Assembly: GCA_945971355.1 (NCBI GenBank)
Contig: CAMFPD010000096.1
Location: forward strand, 1-7,738
DNA length: 7,738 nucleotides
Origin: an uncultured Lachnobacterium sp.
GTDB taxonomy: Bacteria; Bacillota; Clostridia; Lachnospirales; Lachnospiraceae
Reading direction: 5' to 3'
The translations under genes were made by a program, and so were the position numbers. The notes under the pieces are model-generated. The model did no database searches. It had not been told where the DNA came from and saw only the letters and a program-made list of their open reading frames with translations. Below are positions 6,397-7,738 of this stretch, piece after piece; position 1 is the stretch's first letter; each line of letters starts with the position of its first letter.

Positions 6397-6706
6397 ATCA
6401 TTTACTGTGATAATTTTGCTTACACTAAGCATAAGAAGCGAAGAAAACAAATTCGCAGAGACTACAACTGAATATAATGAAACTGAAGCTGTCATTCAGG
6501 TGGATAATGAAAACGAATATTATAAGTATATTATTAAGTGTGTGGATAGCAGGCTTGAAGTATATATGAATGACAACTCTCTTTTTATGGAGACTGGTAT
6601 ATTATATGATGAGCTTCCAGAAGAGATTAAACAGAAAATTGAAACAGGACTTCCAATAATGGATGATGAACAGTTATATGATTTCCTTGAGAGTTATTCC
6701 AGCTAG
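6362..6706 (+). CDS. Small membrane-anchored protein with BofC-like C-terminal domain
   Basis: A 114-residue protein. Residues 5-23 form one hydrophobic segment after a short MNRN start, which suggests an N-in membrane anchor (no lipobox cysteine, no clear cleavage site). Residues 26-50 are a Glu/Thr-rich linker. Residues 52-114 resemble the C-terminal domain of BofC: EYYKYIIK, RLEVYMND, then LPEEIKQKIETGLPIMDDEQ and the end LYDFLESYSS. BofC in Bacillus acts between forespore and mother cell on the SpoIVB protease checkpoint for sigma-K; whether this short clostridial form does so is unknown. ATG 6362 is preferred because AGGTGA (6351-6356) sits at proper distance; the upstream GTG at 6353 overlaps that site. 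The start lies in the loop of a long inverted repeat. Confidence 0.72.
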   Translation: MNRNISICFIVLSFTVIILLTLSIRSEENKFAETTTEYNETEAVIQVDNENEYYKYIIKCVDSRLEVYMNDNSLFMETGILYDELPEEIKQKIETGLPIMDDEQLYDFLESYSS

Positions 6707-6710
6707 TTGG

Positions 6711-6739
6711 TTGAATGTTTAATACCCTTATGCTAAAAT
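6711..6739 (+). promoter_or_regulatory. Putative sigma-A promoter of the flavoprotein gene
   Basis: TTGAAT (6711-6716) and TAAAAT (6734-6739) are separated by exactly 17 nt, and TG at 6731-6732 gives an extended -10. Transcription would begin near 6746, leaving a leader of about 22 nt that contains the Shine-Dalgarno GAGG (6758-6761). The site starts just after the stop codon of the small gene, so the flavoprotein and whatever follows it may form a separate transcription unit. Confidence 0.5.
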
Positions 6740-6767
6740 GTTACGCGAGAATAAAATGAGGTGTATT

Positions 6768-7738
6768 ATGACCAATAAAGGATTCATAACCTTTGACGTT
6801 GTGGTGATTGGTGCTGGAGCTGCAGGCTTTATGGCTGCAATAACAGCGGCAAGAAACGGAAAAAAGGTGGCGATAATTGAACATAAGGACAGGCCAGGTA
6901 AGAAGATACTTGCTACAGGAAATGGCAAATGCAATTATACAAATGCAAAACTGAATGAAGAGTGTTTTCGTGGGAATGTTGATTTAATTCACAGCTCTTT
7001 TCATAAATTTGCAGAGAAGGATACTATTTCCTTTTTCAGAGGTCTTGGAATTGTTCCAAAAAGTAAAAATGGATATTTTTATCCTAATTCTGAGTCGGCG
7101 GCATCTATACTAAAGGCTCTTGAAATGGAGACAAAGAAGCTTGGAATTAAAACATATACATCCGTAAATGTAACCGGTATTGAACCAATCTCTCAGGGCT
7201 TTAAAATATATGTGGATGGGTTTATGTATGTGTGCAGCAAATTGGTGATTGCCACAGGACTCACAGCAAGTCCAAAGCTTGGAAGTGATGGCAGTATTTT
7301 CCCGATAATTAAAGCTTTGGGACATAGTTTTACTAATATTGTGCCAGCACTATGCGGACTAAAATGTCATGGCTTTGATTTTAAGAAGGCCTCAGGTGTC
7401 AGATGTGATGCGGTGGTTTCCGCTATTGTAAAGGATACTCAGGTTTGTAGTGAAAGAGGAGAATTGCAGTTAGCTGATTATGGTGTTTCCGGAATCCCGA
7501 TTTTTCAGATAAGCAGATATGCGTCCGTGGCGGTGGCAGAAGGTGAAAAATGTCAGATTATGATCGATTTTCTTCCAGAATACACCATGGATGATATAGT
7601 AAAATATCTTTTGGAGTTCGTTGATAGTTTAGGAGATAAGTGTACAAGCCTTGATTTATTCAATGGATTTTTTAATGACAAGCTTTCACTTGCAATTTTA
7701 AAATATGCAGGTGTTTCAGAGAAAAAGACAATTGATAA
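6768..7738 (+). CDS. BaiN/HI0933 family FAD-dependent oxidoreductase (3' end missing)
   Basis: A flavoprotein of the HI0933/YhiN/BaiN family; 323 residues are present and the frame is open at the window end, where I expect roughly 80-100 more. The FAD-binding N-terminus is clear: VVVIGAGAAGFMAAITAARN (11-30), then the family signature GKKILATGNGKCNYTN (44-59). GELQLADYGVSGIPIFQISR (231-250) is also characteristic. The second glycine-rich motif, usually ATGG.xxP..G..G.GY, reads ATGLTASPKLGSDGSIF (162-178), with Leu for the second Gly and IF where GY is usual. Some relatives are linked to bile-acid reduction in gut Clostridia, but most members have no proven substrate, so no symbol is given. 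In related genomes cmk and ispH often follow. ATG 6768 has the Shine-Dalgarno TGAGG ending 6 nt upstream. Confidence 0.9.
   Translation, partial: MTNKGFITFDVVVIGAGAAGFMAAITAARNGKKVAIIEHKDRPGKKILATGNGKCNYTNAKLNEECFRGNVDLIHSSFHKFAEKDTISFFRGLGIVPKSKNGYFYPNSESAASILKALEMETKKLGIKTYTSVNVTGIEPISQGFKIYVDGFMYVCSKLVIATGLTASPKLGSDGSIFPIIKALGHSFTNIVPALCGLKCHGFDFKKASGVRCDAVVSAIVKDTQVCSERGELQLADYGVSGIPIFQISRYASVAVAEGEKCQIMIDFLPEYTMDDIVKYLLEFVDSLGDKCTSLDLFNGFFNDKLSLAILKYAGVSEKKTID

Noticed and set aside
6699..6710. Short palindrome CCAGCTAGTTGG across the stop codon of the BofC-like gene, considered as a terminator
   Set aside because: The stem is only a few pairs with almost no loop and no following T-run, so it is not a credible intrinsic terminator.
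6825..6836. GGCTTTATGGCT occurs here and at bases 1-12, considered as a direct repeat
   Set aside because: About one or two shared 12-mers are expected by chance in a window this long, and the flanking sequences differ.

Overview
The window is AT-rich (roughly one third G+C by eye) and every supported gene lies on the + strand. Gene content and order (rlmH, then yqfC-yqfD-phoH-HD protein-ybeY, then a SpoVB/MurJ-type flippase, a small BofC-like protein and a BaiN/HI0933-type flavoprotein) point to a Gram-positive, endospore-lineage member of the Clostridia. The Lachnospiraceae are most likely, because the degenerate HD protein with the string YYRIGK and a short anchored BofC-like protein are, from memory, usual in that family. 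No database search was run.

Layout. Bases 1-205 hold no gene I can support, only a likely promoter for rlmH. RlmH (206-685) is the 23S rRNA methyltransferase. From 720 to 4624 a tightly packed operon follows: yqfC and yqfD (sporulation) overlap by 4 nt, phoH starts 15 nt later, a membrane HD-fold protein starts 1 nt after phoH, and ybeY overlaps the HD gene by 4 nt. After 19 nt comes a 554-residue multipass flippase of the SpoVB/MurJ superfamily (4644-6308). A small anchored protein with a BofC-like C-terminal domain (6362-6706) and a flavoprotein cut by the window end (6768-7738 onward) complete the window.

How the genes fit together. RlmH, PhoH and YbeY belong to the ribosome/RNA maturation side. 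YqfC, YqfD, the SpoVB-like flippase and perhaps the BofC-like protein belong to the sporulation and envelope side. The mixture is the normal Firmicutes yqfC-yqfD-phoH-pgpH-ybeY neighbourhood. Here, however, the PgpH position holds a shortened membrane protein with a broken HD active site, and a flippase follows ybeY where Bacillus has dgkA-cdd-era.

What stands out. (1) A long imperfect inverted repeat (6323-6396) puts the Shine-Dalgarno sequence and start codon of the small BofC-like gene in its loop. (2) The HD protein appears to be a pseudo-phosphodiesterase. (3) rlmH and yqfC both lack a visible Shine-Dalgarno and have a -10-like box ending about 6 nt before the ATG, as expected for leaderless transcripts. 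(4) YqfD is short for its family. No tRNA, rRNA, CRISPR array, transposase, phage gene or clear intrinsic terminator was seen, and I found no wholly new multi-gene system; the window is mostly conserved core and sporulation genes.
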